A DNA stretch of 55,220 nt from a bacterium (GCA_016125155.1 WGMI01000029.1:1-55220), one strand, 5' to 3'. Counted from the first letter of the stretch, positions 1 through 7,972 are shown. Numbers and translations: made by a program. Notes: a model not told the origin generated them from the sequence alone.

Positions 1-341
1 GCAAAGACCCCCGCAGGGGCCGCAGAGTGTTTGAACAACCCACCTTGTTTCCGTCTTTCATGGGAAATTTCTGAGTGCCGTTCATATTGAATCAATGGAA
101 ACTCACTCTGCACACTCTGCGTGAACCCCCGCCAATTCTCTGGCAGAGGCCGCAAAGACCCCCGCAGAGGCCGCGGAGTATTCCAGCAGCCCACCATTTT
201 CCCGTCTTTCAAGAGAATCTCCTGAAAATCCGATCATTTCGAATTATTGAATGCTCACTCTGCGTCCTTTGCGTGCATTCCCCTCTGCGCACTCTGCGTG
301 AACACCCGCCGATTTTCTCGCAGAGGCCGCAAAGACCAAGC
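1..341. repeat. Imperfect GC-rich tandem repeat upstream of purQ
   Basis: A unit beginning gcaaagacccccgcag starts at 1 and again at 152, and a third partial unit starts at 329, so the spacings are about 151 and 177 bases. Each full unit ends with the same tail, ctctgc.cactctgcgtgaac followed by a cgcc-rich stretch. Unit middles are more diverged, but keep a cccgtctttca-like block. Short words such as ctctgcg, tttgcgtg and gcagaggccgcaaag recur on both strands. No credible coding frame crosses it. Similar ctctgcgtcctttgcgtg words are, from memory, common in intergenic repeats of Bacteroidota; function unknown. The window may begin inside a longer array. Confidence 0.7.
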
Positions 342-493
342 CGGGTACGGGGAAGACAGCTTGCCCAAAGCGAAGGAGTGAACAATAGAGAAAAAGGCAC
401 TTATCCTCTATCGCATTGCGACCCTCCTACATCGATCTTGAATATCACCCTAGCGGCAATCGCCAATCCCCCCGAAGACCCACTCCCCTGCCC

Positions 494-501
494 TACTTTT
501 G
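494..501 (+). promoter_or_regulatory. Bacteroidota -7 box (TACTTTTG) before purQ
   Basis: TACTTTTG matches the Bacteroidota sigma-A -7 consensus TANNTTTG and ends 25 bases before the purQ ATG. No clear -33 TTTG element was found at the expected distance, so this rests on one element and position. Confidence 0.45.
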
Positions 502-526
502 CCCTTCATACTTACTGAAAAGCCCT

Positions 527-1210
527 ATGCGCGTTGGAGTGGTCACGTTTCCCGGTTCGAATTGCGACGAAGACATGCGGCATGCCCTGCGCGAGCTGGG
601 GGCAGAGGTGGTATCTCTCTGGCACAAGGACAGCGATTTGCAACAGGTCGATGCCGTGGTCTTGCCGGGGGGATTTAGCTATGGCGACTATTTGCGCAGC
701 GGAGCCATTGCGCGTTTTTCGCCCATCATGACCTCGGTGATTCGCTTCGCCGAGCAAGGGGGTCGGGTGTTTGGGGTCTGCAATGGCTTTCAGATTCTGT
801 GCGAAGCCGGATTGCTTCCGGGTGCTTTGCTCCACAACGAGCAGCACCGCTTTGTGTGCCGGAACGTCGAGATCAAGCCCGAGCATACAGCCGTGCCCGT
901 TACCGCCCAATTGGACACTGAACGGGCGTATACCATTCCGATTGCCCATGGCGAAGGGCGCTTTTATGCAGACGAAGCCACCCTCGACGCGCTCGAAGCC
1001 AACGGACAGGTTTTATTTCGCTATGTCGATGCCGAAGGGCGGCCTACACCCGAGGCGAATCCCAACGGAGCGAGCCGGAACATCGCCGGGGTGTGCAATG
1101 CGGGGCGGAATGTGTTTGGCATGATGCCGCATCCGGAACGCGCCGCTTCGGGCGTGGTGGGGAATACCGATGGAGTGGGGATTTTACAGGGTTTTCTGGG
1201 GTTGTCCTGA
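527..1210 (+). CDS. purQ: Phosphoribosylformylglycinamidine synthase glutaminase subunit PurQ
   Basis: Small glutaminase subunit of FGAM synthase in purine biosynthesis; it releases ammonia from glutamine for the PurL subunit. The ATG at 527 gives 227 residues, the usual PurQ length, beginning MRVGVVTFPGSNCDED. The class I amidotransferase nucleophile elbow is FGVCNGFQ (Cys near residue 86), and the C-terminal MMPHPERA block carries the catalytic His and Glu. An upstream in-frame ATG at 416 would add 37 residues unlike the family and would run through the probable promoter at 494-501, so it was rejected. It seems to be a single-gene unit; purL and purS are not in the window. Confidence 0.95.
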   Translation: MRVGVVTFPGSNCDEDMRHALRELGAEVVSLWHKDSDLQQVDAVVLPGGFSYGDYLRSGAIARFSPIMTSVIRFAEQGGRVFGVCNGFQILCEAGLLPGALLHNEQHRFVCRNVEIKPEHTAVPVTAQLDTERAYTIPIAHGEGRFYADEATLDALEANGQVLFRYVDAEGRPTPEANPNGASRNIAGVCNAGRNVFGMMPHPERAASGVVGNTDGVGILQGFLGLS

Positions 1211-1287
1211 GAACTAAACCCCTGATAAAAAGGTCCGAAGGCCGCTGTTCAAGTAGATTCTGTACTTTGGCGTAGTCCAACATCAGA

Positions 1288-2346
1288 ATGATGCAACCGT
1301 CTATTTTTCGTCTTATCGCTTTGTTTTTGTGCGCCTTTGGGTTGTTGAACACCCCAACCGAGGCCTGCACCCGGGTGGTGTATCAAGGGCCGAATGGCAA
1401 TGTGCTCACGGCTCGGTCGATGGATTGGAAAACCGAAATTCCCGCCAATTGGTGGCTCTTTCCGCGGGGGATGCAACGAAAGGGGAATGCGGGTTCGAAT
1501 TCGTTGGAATGGACTTCGACCTACGGGAGTGTGGCCACGAGTTCATGGGATTTGGCAACTTCTGATGGGATGAACGAAAAGGGCTTGGTGGGGAATTTGC
1601 TGTGGTTGGCCGAATCTGAATTTCCTGAGATGGAGACAGCGACGCAATCAAAACGGACGCTGGCGGTTTCGCTGTGGCTGCAATATGCCTTGGATCAATG
1701 CGCTACGGTGGAAGAGGCAGTTCAACTGTTTTCTCGGGGCGACCTCGAGGTTATTACCAGCGTTATTCCGGGAACTTCGATGGTCGCCACGGTCCACCTT
1801 TCGCTTTCCGATGCTTCGGGCGACAATGCGATTTTTGAATACATCGGGGGGAAACTGGAGATCCACCACGATCGGAAGTATACAACAATGACGAATTCGC
1901 CTGTTTTTGAAGAACAAATGGCGATCAATGGGTATTGGAAGGGGATTCCGGGAACGGTGGCTTTGCCGGGGACCAACCGCGCAGCCGATCGGTTTGTGCG
2001 GGCGTCGTATTACATCCAGGCGATTCCGCAGACGGACAATACGCGGGTAGCGCTGGCGTCGGTGTTCGGGGTGATTCGCAATTGCTCTGTGCCTTTGGGG
2101 ATTTCTTCAGAAACCGAACCAAATATTTCCTCAACGCGTTGGCGGACCGTTGCCGATCACCGCAACCTCGTCTACTATTTCGACAACGTCCTCGAGCCCA
2201 ATGTGGTCTGGGTTGACCTCAAAAAACTCGACTTCTCTCCCAAAGCCAAACCCAAAAAATTGACCCTCGAAGGACCCACCCGTCTTGCCGGTGAATGCTC
2301 CGCTTCCTTTGTCCCCACAACGCCTTTTACTTTTGCGGGGGTGTGA
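1288..2346 (+). CDS. Secreted Ntn-hydrolase, choloylglycine hydrolase / penicillin V acylase family
   Basis: 352 residues. A hydrophobic signal peptide (residues 1-26) ends right before CTRVVY, so cleavage would expose Cys27 as the N-terminal nucleophile, as required in linear amide C-N hydrolases. Arg43 and Asp46 in ARSMDW sit 16 and 19 residues after the cysteine, the spacing of the catalytic Arg and Asp of bile salt hydrolases and penicillin acylases. The substrate cannot be told from sequence; N-acyl amides such as acyl-homoserine lactones, penicillin V or conjugated bile acids are possible. Predicted location: periplasm or exterior. It stands alone, 77 bases after purQ, with a variant -7-like tgtactttg about 15 bases before the start. 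Confidence 0.85.
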   Translation: MMQPSIFRLIALFLCAFGLLNTPTEACTRVVYQGPNGNVLTARSMDWKTEIPANWWLFPRGMQRKGNAGSNSLEWTSTYGSVATSSWDLATSDGMNEKGLVGNLLWLAESEFPEMETATQSKRTLAVSLWLQYALDQCATVEEAVQLFSRGDLEVITSVIPGTSMVATVHLSLSDASGDNAIFEYIGGKLEIHHDRKYTTMTNSPVFEEQMAINGYWKGIPGTVALPGTNRAADRFVRASYYIQAIPQTDNTRVALASVFGVIRNCSVPLGISSETEPNISSTRWRTVADHRNLVYYFDNVLEPNVVWVDLKKLDFSPKAKPKKLTLEGPTRLAGECSASFVPTTPFTFAGV

Positions 2347-3242
2347 GGGGGATCTCTTTAAAAAGTTCCATTGTTTCCCGAAGAAAACATCCAGAAACCC
2401 GGCAACAACGTTGTATGCGAAAGTGTTGGGACAGCGGAAATTTCTGGGGACAGCACTAGGAATGCGTCATAGTGCTGTAAGGACATCCTTTCGATAAGAA
2501 ACCTTGAAAGGCGGAATCCCTTTGATTCAGAGAGTTTTTCTGAAGTTAAAGTCCGGGAATGACAAAAAAGCGCTAGAAGACAACGAGTTGTCCGGCTATC
2601 AAGGTGTTTAAGGCCTCTCGACTCCGGGACCCGCAGGCGACGCCGAGTCGCTTCAAGCCGCAACGGCCAGTGAGCCTTGCGGCGCGACCTCGGCCAAAGC
2701 CGTCCCCAAGAAAATCATGAACGGGGTGGACAAGAGAGCGCACCTGACGGTCAAATGAGATTCGGCAATACTACAGGGCCACGAGGCGTCGTGGCTCTAC
2801 TCTTTCTTTGGAGCGGCAAAGAAAGAAGCCCACCGCGCTTTTTTTTCACCAACGGACACGTAGCCCCGCACGATTGTGCGGGGCACCTGCCGAGTCGTAG
2901 AGAGGGAATGAACAGCGCAGGAGAACTTTGAATGCTCATCGGCGTAGCCGGAAGACACCTAACCGAAGACCCAGAAACATTTTGGAAGAACCTCGATTAA
3001 TCAAACAATCGTAAGCCTTATTCTACCATAATGCAGAACATTAGAATGATTGAAGAAAATTCTCTCCCCAGAAATATCCTGTGACCCAAAGTGTTCGGTT
3101 AAAACAGTCTCGAACAGACACGCTTTACGTATTGATCTGGTAAAGAAATAATGGATTTATTCAATTATATTTCACGCATTTATAGCTTGTCTCTAGACCA
3201 CCCATCAACTCCAAGCTATCTGTAAAGTGTACGTATTCTTGC
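2347..3242. other. Gene-poor interval with hairpins and repeat copy 1
   Basis: Nearly 900 bases without a credible gene. 2560-2760 is GC-rich with several possible hairpins (cgactc pairing with gagtcg around 2617-2654; ccgcaa with ttgcgg around 2658-2683). 2801-2976 is the dispersed repeat described separately. From about 3000 the DNA turns sharply AT-rich and stays so through the next two genes. Short open frames on both strands have no family resemblance and are not maintained between the two repeat copies. Confidence 0.6.
2801..2976 (+). repeat. 176-bp dispersed repeat, copy 1
   Basis: Same-strand, same-length match to 51246-51421, with about 155 of 176 positions identical in a hand alignment and no gaps. 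Three parts are visible: a perfect 8-bp hairpin CTTTCTTT-ggagcggc-AAAGAAAG at 2802-2825; a run of eight T at 2839-2846; and a perfect 9-bp hairpin GCCCCGCAC-gatt-GTGCGGGGC at 2863-2884, followed by the conserved stretch cacctgccgagtcgtagag. No terminal transposase signature or target duplication was seen. It could be a REP/MITE-like element or a small structured RNA. Confidence 0.75.
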
Positions 3243-4427
3243 CTATTCACGGTCCGATTCTACGATCCAAACCTTATATGAATCATTCTTGCCCCCAATA
3301 ACGATCCGTTGAATTGATTTTCCCGTTCTCTTTTTCCATTTCGGATGAGGCTTGTTTAGTGCATTTCTGGCATAGCGATTGAATTGAACTTGATAATTTT
3401 TCTGACGACTCAAACTGATTCCATCGTTGCTCTCTAGGGAATCTGGATTGACAGAATAAGGTCGCTCTTCTGGATATTCCGCCAAATAAACTGCTTGGGC
3501 CACAGGGAGCAAGTTCTCAGACGATTTTGGACTGGCTGTTTCGGTGAAAGAATGGCTCACATGAGTGATGTAACCCAAAGAACATGTCCCATTATTCTTA
3601 TCCAGCTTGATTCGCAATTCAAAGACCTCCTTATTACGAATCATTTCATCCAGAAGGTGCCTATCTTTCAGATGCTTTCTGATTTCATCGTAGCCGATGG
3701 TCGGTTGTTTGAGATCGATGTCTACGAGAATTCTAACATCGCCTTGATATACCAATACCTTTAGAACGGTGTCGTCTTCGATTTTCCAGAACAAAGGGGC
3801 AGGCTCTTCTAATTGATTTAAGTCGAAATGGGTATAACCAAAAGCCACATTCATCGGTACCGGATGGAAGAGATTAAACCAAGGGTCCCGACCAATGTAC
3901 TTCGCGGATTCGCGATCGTAATATGAGCCATTTTTCGCTTTGAAGTAAATGGGTCGTCTTGGTCTCAACAGCACCCCTTTTCCACATTTTGATCCACATC
4001 CAATCCCATCCAAGTAGTAATTTATTACACTCACGGCAGCCCGATTCATTGAATCCTTCCCAACGAGGGCGGCGACGTCATTTTGAGATTCAACATGTGC
4101 TGCTTTGTACCTCTGGTTTTTGGGAAACTGATTCGTTCTTGTATTTTGTTTATCGGAATCGTCGCTATCGCAAGGACACTGGGTAAACAGCCGCGGCTCC
4201 AACATACTAATCCTTTCTTGTTGTTGTAAAAAAACGGAGGTCCTACAAATTCGGATTTGATATAAATCTTTGTGCTTCAGTTCGAGTTCAAACAGTCTCT
4301 GACCACCAACATCGTCGTCCGATTCTACCCATTCTACATTTCTCTTATAGCTTTCATAACTACTGGCGCAAGACTCACATAAAATCAAGACCACCGTACA
4401 CACGGAAAACATCAAAACTCTATTCAT
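3243..4427 (-). CDS. Hypothetical secreted protein, possibly a lipoprotein
   Basis: 394 residues, not recognised. The N-terminus (MNRVLMFSVCTVVLILCESC) is a signal peptide with Cys17 and Cys20; neither forms a classical lipobox, but lipidation at one is plausible. The mature part is hydrophilic with no internal membrane segment. It is the second gene of a two-gene unit: its ATG overlaps the end of the upstream gene by 8 bases, so the two are probably translated together. Base composition is much more AT-rich than housekeeping genes nearby, which suggests recent acquisition. If the partner is a toxin-like protein this could be an accessory or protective protein, but that is inference from position only. 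Confidence 0.6.
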   Translation of the reverse strand: MNRVLMFSVCTVVLILCESCASSYESYKRNVEWVESDDDVGGQRLFELELKHKDLYQIRICRTSVFLQQQERISMLEPRLFTQCPCDSDDSDKQNTRTNQFPKNQRYKAAHVESQNDVAALVGKDSMNRAAVSVINYYLDGIGCGSKCGKGVLLRPRRPIYFKAKNGSYYDRESAKYIGRDPWFNLFHPVPMNVAFGYTHFDLNQLEEPAPLFWKIEDDTVLKVLVYQGDVRILVDIDLKQPTIGYDEIRKHLKDRHLLDEMIRNKEVFELRIKLDKNNGTCSLGYITHVSHSFTETASPKSSENLLPVAQAVYLAEYPEERPYSVNPDSLESNDGISLSRQKNYQVQFNRYARNALNKPHPKWKKRTGKSIQRIVIGGKNDSYKVWIVESDRE

Positions 4428-5430
4428 AAGTTTGAACGTATCGGTTCATATAACCAATGCCGAAGCCCCAGCGCTGCTCCAGAGCTGTGGGATGCAATGA
4501 CATATTTCCACTGATCCAGTGAATCAGGTTTTGAAACTCGAGAAATGGATTGTCCAAAAGGGCCGCTTCCACTCGGATTCCATTGTGAAATTCGCCTGTG
4601 AGTATCCACCGACCTTGGTTCAGCAACTGTTCTTTTAATCGGGGATAGGCCACATAGGGCAATCCCAGAGCGGTCGAAACCTCATAGGCATAAGGATAAA
4701 ATCCTGTGTAACGCGCAAATCCAAGGCTCAAACGACTTAATGTGGTGTAAGGACTCTTGGAATAAAAAGAAAGCTCGCCCGATCCTGTGAACCATCGATC
4801 GTATTCATCGCCTAAAAAAAGCCATCCATGGAGTATCGAACCATCGTTGTGGTAGTCCAATGAAAGGTTGCCACAACCCAATCCAAAATTTCCAGCCCTC
4901 TGCTTGGCTCCAGTTTTAAAATTCCAGAAATAGACCGTTCCCAATCGAATCGAAGTGTGATAAGGATCGTCCAGAACCCGAGCAGTATTCATCACCGTCA
5001 AGGGAATAGGTCTTGAAACTTCGACTCTTTGCTGATTGAGTCCATAAGTCATTAAAATGCCGGTTCTGAGTTCAGAATGCCAGCGAATGTATTCATCGGT
5101 GCCCAAGGCCGATCCCATCCCCCCTCTGGCCAATAAGAACTCAAGATGAAGCGAGGGAGAAAGCCAATTCATATTGCTCCCGAACTCCTCTTTTCCAAAG
5201 CTACTTCCAATGGCCCCTACGACACTGATGGTTACCTCTGATTGATTCTGTTTAATCAACAATGAATTAATCCGCAATCCAATTCCCCATTGAAAACGCT
5301 CTTCATAAGGCAACTTCGCTTCCAAATCTTGATATCTATAGCCTTCAAATTCTCGGGTCTGAGCCACCACCAACCTGGAAGATAGAAGTACAATCAGAAG
5401 AGCAAATGGAAAAACCAACCTTAAAAGCAT
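4420..5430 (-). CDS. Secreted beta-rich protein, possibly polymorphic toxin type 23-like
   Basis: 336 residues with a signal peptide ending near VVAQ (residue 24). The rest is rich in Gly and aromatic residues in alternating strands, as in outer-membrane or beta-sandwich proteins. Two blocks recall, from memory, the stand-alone Ntox23 (polymorphic toxin type 23) proteins of Bacteroidota: YHNDG followed by LGDEYDRWFTG mid-protein, and LEFQNLIHW near the C-terminus. This resemblance is tentative; an ordinary outer-membrane beta-barrel is the alternative. First gene of an AT-rich two-gene unit, with a TANNTTTG box about 43 bases upstream. The downstream lipoprotein-like gene overlaps it by 8 bases. 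Confidence 0.5.
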   Translation of the reverse strand: MLLRLVFPFALLIVLLSSRLVVAQTREFEGYRYQDLEAKLPYEERFQWGIGLRINSLLIKQNQSEVTISVVGAIGSSFGKEEFGSNMNWLSPSLHLEFLLARGGMGSALGTDEYIRWHSELRTGILMTYGLNQQRVEVSRPIPLTVMNTARVLDDPYHTSIRLGTVYFWNFKTGAKQRAGNFGLGCGNLSLDYHNDGSILHGWLFLGDEYDRWFTGSGELSFYSKSPYTTLSRLSLGFARYTGFYPYAYEVSTALGLPYVAYPRLKEQLLNQGRWILTGEFHNGIRVEAALLDNPFLEFQNLIHWISGNMSLHPTALEQRWGFGIGYMNRYVQTYE

Positions 5431-5473
5431 TATGATTTCAGGTTACTGTATAGATGATTGAAAAGATGAGTGA

Positions 5474-5481
5474 CAAACCTA
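5474..5481 (-). promoter_or_regulatory. Bacteroidota -7 box (TAGGTTTG) before the AT-rich pair
   Basis: Reading on the minus strand, TAGGTTTG matches TANNTTTG and lies 43 bases upstream of the start at 5430. No clear -33 partner. It would drive both genes of the 5430-3243 unit. Confidence 0.4.
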
Positions 5482-5568
5482 TTGATTAGAAATAAACATT
5501 TTACCTGCTAACCCAAAATACCAGAAATCACTTAAGATTCCACTTACAAATTTGAAAGTGACTTCGCA

Positions 5569-6615
5569 CTAACACCCCTCCAGAAACCCCATCACATCCA
5601 CCCCATCCGCATAATCCCACAAACCCGGGTTTTGGGTTTGGCCCAGGCGGCACGAGCGTTCGAAAAGAGGGCGGCGGGAAGCGACCACCTGGAGCGAAGG
5701 AGCGTGGGCCACAATGTGCTCGGCCACTTGAGACGGGTCGTCGTAGCGGTGCAGGTGGATGACTCCGACGGGAGAGTGGATGGCCTCGCTATCGAGCGCC
5801 ACGATAAAGCCGTTTTCGAGAAAAGGCCGCTGGTTCATCAGCAAGAGCGACCGCTGATAATCGTAGTTGTTCGCATAGGCATTGTGTTGCTGTAGGTGTT
5901 TAAAGCGATAAAACGCCCCAAAGAGCCGGTCCACATCAAAACTGTGCGGCAAGACAATCTGCGTCACCGAACGGCAACCCATCCCAAAATACAGGAATAC
6001 ATCATCGGCCAGCCCTGAAAGTTCCTCCTCGGTTTCGTCTCCTTCCAATACCGCCATCGACGTTCGGTTGCCCCGGATGATGTGCGGATAGCGCCGAAAG
6101 TAGTATTCGAAATAACGCCCCGAATTGTTGCTCCCCGTCGCAATCACCGCGTCAAAATCGGCCATGCGCCCCTCTGCAATCCGGACCGAATCGGCCCAGC
6201 GCGGCTCAACGTCCACCAACAAGGCCAACACCCAGGGCAACAACCGAGCATCGTCCTGAGACGGCCTCAGCAACAACCGATGCCCCGCGGCCAAAACACA
6301 CAGCGCATCGTGCAGGCCCACCAACGGCAAATTGCCAGCCGCCACTACCGCCACCGTCTTTGGCTCGGAGACCTCGAGCTCATACCCCGAAAGCCAAGCT
6401 TCTACCGATGCCTCGGTCAGTGCATCGGCCCATGCCGACAAAGCCCGTAGCGAAAATTCTACCGTAAACCACGGATTGAACAGAACCTCCCGCTCCAACA
6501 AGGGCATCAACACCCCTTGCCCCTCCGCTGACAACAGCGAACGCAAGCGGAGCCCCAACAACACCAACGCCCTTTTGCGCGCCTCCGGCCCCAAAACTTC
6601 CGTAGCGTCCATCAT
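5569..6615 (-). CDS. Acyl-CoA reductase, LuxC-like
   Basis: 348 residues. LuxC-family enzymes reduce acyl-CoA or acyl-protein thioesters to aldehydes with NADPH through an active-site cysteine; here that is likely the Cys in FGMGCRSVTQ. Other family blocks are VAAGNLPLVGLHD (nucleotide-binding loop), ATGSNNSGRYFEYYF and IIRGNRTSMAVL. Shorter than the roughly 480-residue luminescence LuxC, but typical of the Bacteroidota form, which occurs without luxD, luxE or luciferase genes; none are in this window. It is divergent from the ferredoxin gene, only 51 bases away, so both starts share one control region. The natural substrate is unknown. Two adjacent Met codons at 6615 and 6612 are both possible starts. 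Confidence 0.85.
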   Translation of the reverse strand: MMDATEVLGPEARKRALVLLGLRLRSLLSAEGQGVLMPLLEREVLFNPWFTVEFSLRALSAWADALTEASVEAWLSGYELEVSEPKTVAVVAAGNLPLVGLHDALCVLAAGHRLLLRPSQDDARLLPWVLALLVDVEPRWADSVRIAEGRMADFDAVIATGSNNSGRYFEYYFRRYPHIIRGNRTSMAVLEGDETEEELSGLADDVFLYFGMGCRSVTQIVLPHSFDVDRLFGAFYRFKHLQQHNAYANNYDYQRSLLLMNQRPFLENGFIVALDSEAIHSPVGVIHLHRYDDPSQVAEHIVAHAPSLQVVASRRPLFERSCRLGQTQNPGLWDYADGVDVMGFLEGC

Positions 6616-6666
6616 TTCAAGAGTAAATTAGCAGGGCGCAACAAAGCGCGCCAAACTGCGTGCACC

Positions 6667-7014
6667 ATGGCCATCAAAATTACCGACGAATGCATCAACT
6701 GCGGGGCGTGCGAGCCTGAATGCCCCAACAACGCCATCTACGAAGGCGCTCAGGAATGGCGCTTTAGTGATGGCACTTCGCTCAAAGGCACCGTTGTTCC
6801 GCCCGGTGGAGGCAGCTACGACGCCGACGCCCGACAGGAACCCAAGAGCTACGAAGTCTTCTATATCGTTACCGACAAGTGTACCGAATGCGCTGGGTTC
6901 CACGAAGAGCCCCAATGTGCAGCCGTATGCCCCGTCGATTGCTGTGTGCCCGACGAAGCCCACGTGGAGACCCGAGAGCAGCTTTTGGCTAAAAAAGACT
7001 TCCTGCATCTCTAA
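6667..7014 (+). CDS. 4Fe-4S dicluster ferredoxin
   Basis: 115 residues, cytoplasmic electron carrier. The first cluster motif is CINCGACEPECP (residues about 11-22). The second is the extended CTECAGFHEEPQCAAVCPVDCC (about 76-97), in which an 8-residue insert separates the second and third cysteines, as in Azotobacter-type bacterial ferredoxins. It is divergent from the LuxC-like reductase and followed by a lipoprotein, serC and serA. I recall this neighbourhood recurring in Bacteroidota, so the ferredoxin may supply electrons to the reductase; that link is inference. The ATG at 6667 is the first Met and gives the usual compact length. Confidence 0.93.
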   Translation: MAIKITDECINCGACEPECPNNAIYEGAQEWRFSDGTSLKGTVVPPGGGSYDADARQEPKSYEVFYIVTDKCTECAGFHEEPQCAAVCPVDCCVPDEAHVETREQLLAKKDFLHL

Positions 7015-7018
7015 GCGG

Positions 7019-7972
7019 TTGAAAAACTTGTATTTGCGACTTTTTGCAACAAGCCTTTCTGCCTTGTTGTGCGGTTCCTGCGTCTTGAGCGCCCAGCATA
7101 CGCTCGACCCGAACACAGCCCCATCGCAAATAACGTCCTTGCCTCCATCCAACGCCCTCGGTGCCATCGGACGCCGCATCCTCGAGGCCCCCACCGACGA
7201 AGAACGCCTCGCGGCCCACACCCTTTTTCTCGATCGCTTGCGCGATACGCTCAAAAAACCCCAAAGCCTCGACTGGGACTTTTCGAGCATCACCAACGCC
7301 TCTAAATTGCTCGATCCCAAGTCCAAATTCATGATTTGGACCTGGCAAATCCCCCGGCGCAACGGACGATTCGAGCATAGCGGGTTCATTGTGTACCGCG
7401 GAGGAGATCAAGGTAATGTAGTCCTCGAGCTCAAACCCGGGAGCGACAGTCTCGGGGTCTTGGTGCAAGGCGAGCGCGGTCCTGAGAATTGGCCCGGCTG
7501 TATTTACTACGCCATCAGGCCCCTCGACCGAGAGCACTACCTCCTGCTCGGATACGACCAGCACAACCTCAGCGAGCGCCGCAAAGTGATCGAGATCTTG
7601 AAGCCCGGCAGCTTCAAACGACCCCGCACCCGCTTTGGGGCACGGGTCTTCGAAACCCCGGTGTGGCTCGACCAGCGGCTCAAACAGCGCCCGTATCGGC
7701 TCGTCTTGCGCTATTCGGCGGAATCGACAGCCCTGCTCCGCTGGGAAGCCGAACAAAAGCGAATCGTCATGGACCACCTGATTCCCCCCGACGCCTCGCT
7801 CAAAGGCCAATACCACCTCTACGCCCCAGACCTGACCTACGACGCGCTTGAGTGGAAAAAAGGCCAATTCGTATTGGTCGAACAGATTGCGCCCCCTTCT
7901 CAACTCGAGGCTCCCTTTCGCGCCCCCGATCGGGGCCAGGGCCTCGCACCGGGGCCTTCAAGAACTAAATAG
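7019..7972 (+). CDS. Conserved hypothetical secreted protein, TTG start
   Basis: 317 residues if translation begins at the TTG at 7019, five bases after the ferredoxin stop. That start gives a clean signal peptide (KNLYLRLFATSLSALLCGSC, Cys18 and Cys21, then VLSAQ). In-frame Met codons further upstream lie inside the ferredoxin gene and give a non-signal N-terminus. The body is soluble and beta-rich, with W and G in blocks such as FMIWTWQIPRRNGRFEH and GYDQHNLSERRKVIEILKPG; no family was recognised. Its position in the ferredoxin-serC stretch suggests cotranscription with ferredoxin. Function unknown; periplasmic or lipid-anchored location inferred. Confidence 0.7.
   Translation: MKNLYLRLFATSLSALLCGSCVLSAQHTLDPNTAPSQITSLPPSNALGAIGRRILEAPTDEERLAAHTLFLDRLRDTLKKPQSLDWDFSSITNASKLLDPKSKFMIWTWQIPRRNGRFEHSGFIVYRGGDQGNVVLELKPGSDSLGVLVQGERGPENWPGCIYYAIRPLDREHYLLLGYDQHNLSERRKVIEILKPGSFKRPRTRFGARVFETPVWLDQRLKQRPYRLVLRYSAESTALLRWEAEQKRIVMDHLIPPDASLKGQYHLYAPDLTYDALEWKKGQFVLVEQIAPPSQLEAPFRAPDRGQGLAPGPSRTK

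Noticed and set aside
1-341. CRISPR array at the left edge
   Set aside because: Units are 150-177 bases, imperfect, and without short identical repeats separated by unique spacers.
512-949. Large antisense frames inside GC-rich genes such as purQ, serA and ugd
   Set aside because: Typical shadows of codon bias in GC-rich coding DNA; none has a family resemblance or independent start signals.
2677-2931. Plus-strand frame of 84 residues across hairpins and repeat copy 1
   Set aside because: Composition follows the hairpins and repeat; the corresponding frame is not kept open in copy 2.
2751-2939. Minus-strand open frame in the repeat, with a similar peptide in copy 2 (51211-51477)
   Set aside because: The peptides look alike only because the DNA repeats; changes between copies cluster in loops and the 3' part rather than at third codon positions, and no family is recognised.
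2801-2976. Repeat copies as integron attC sites linked to the recombinase
   Set aside because: They lack the paired core sites (GTTRRRY type) and imperfect palindrome of attC and are far from the recombinase at 54354.
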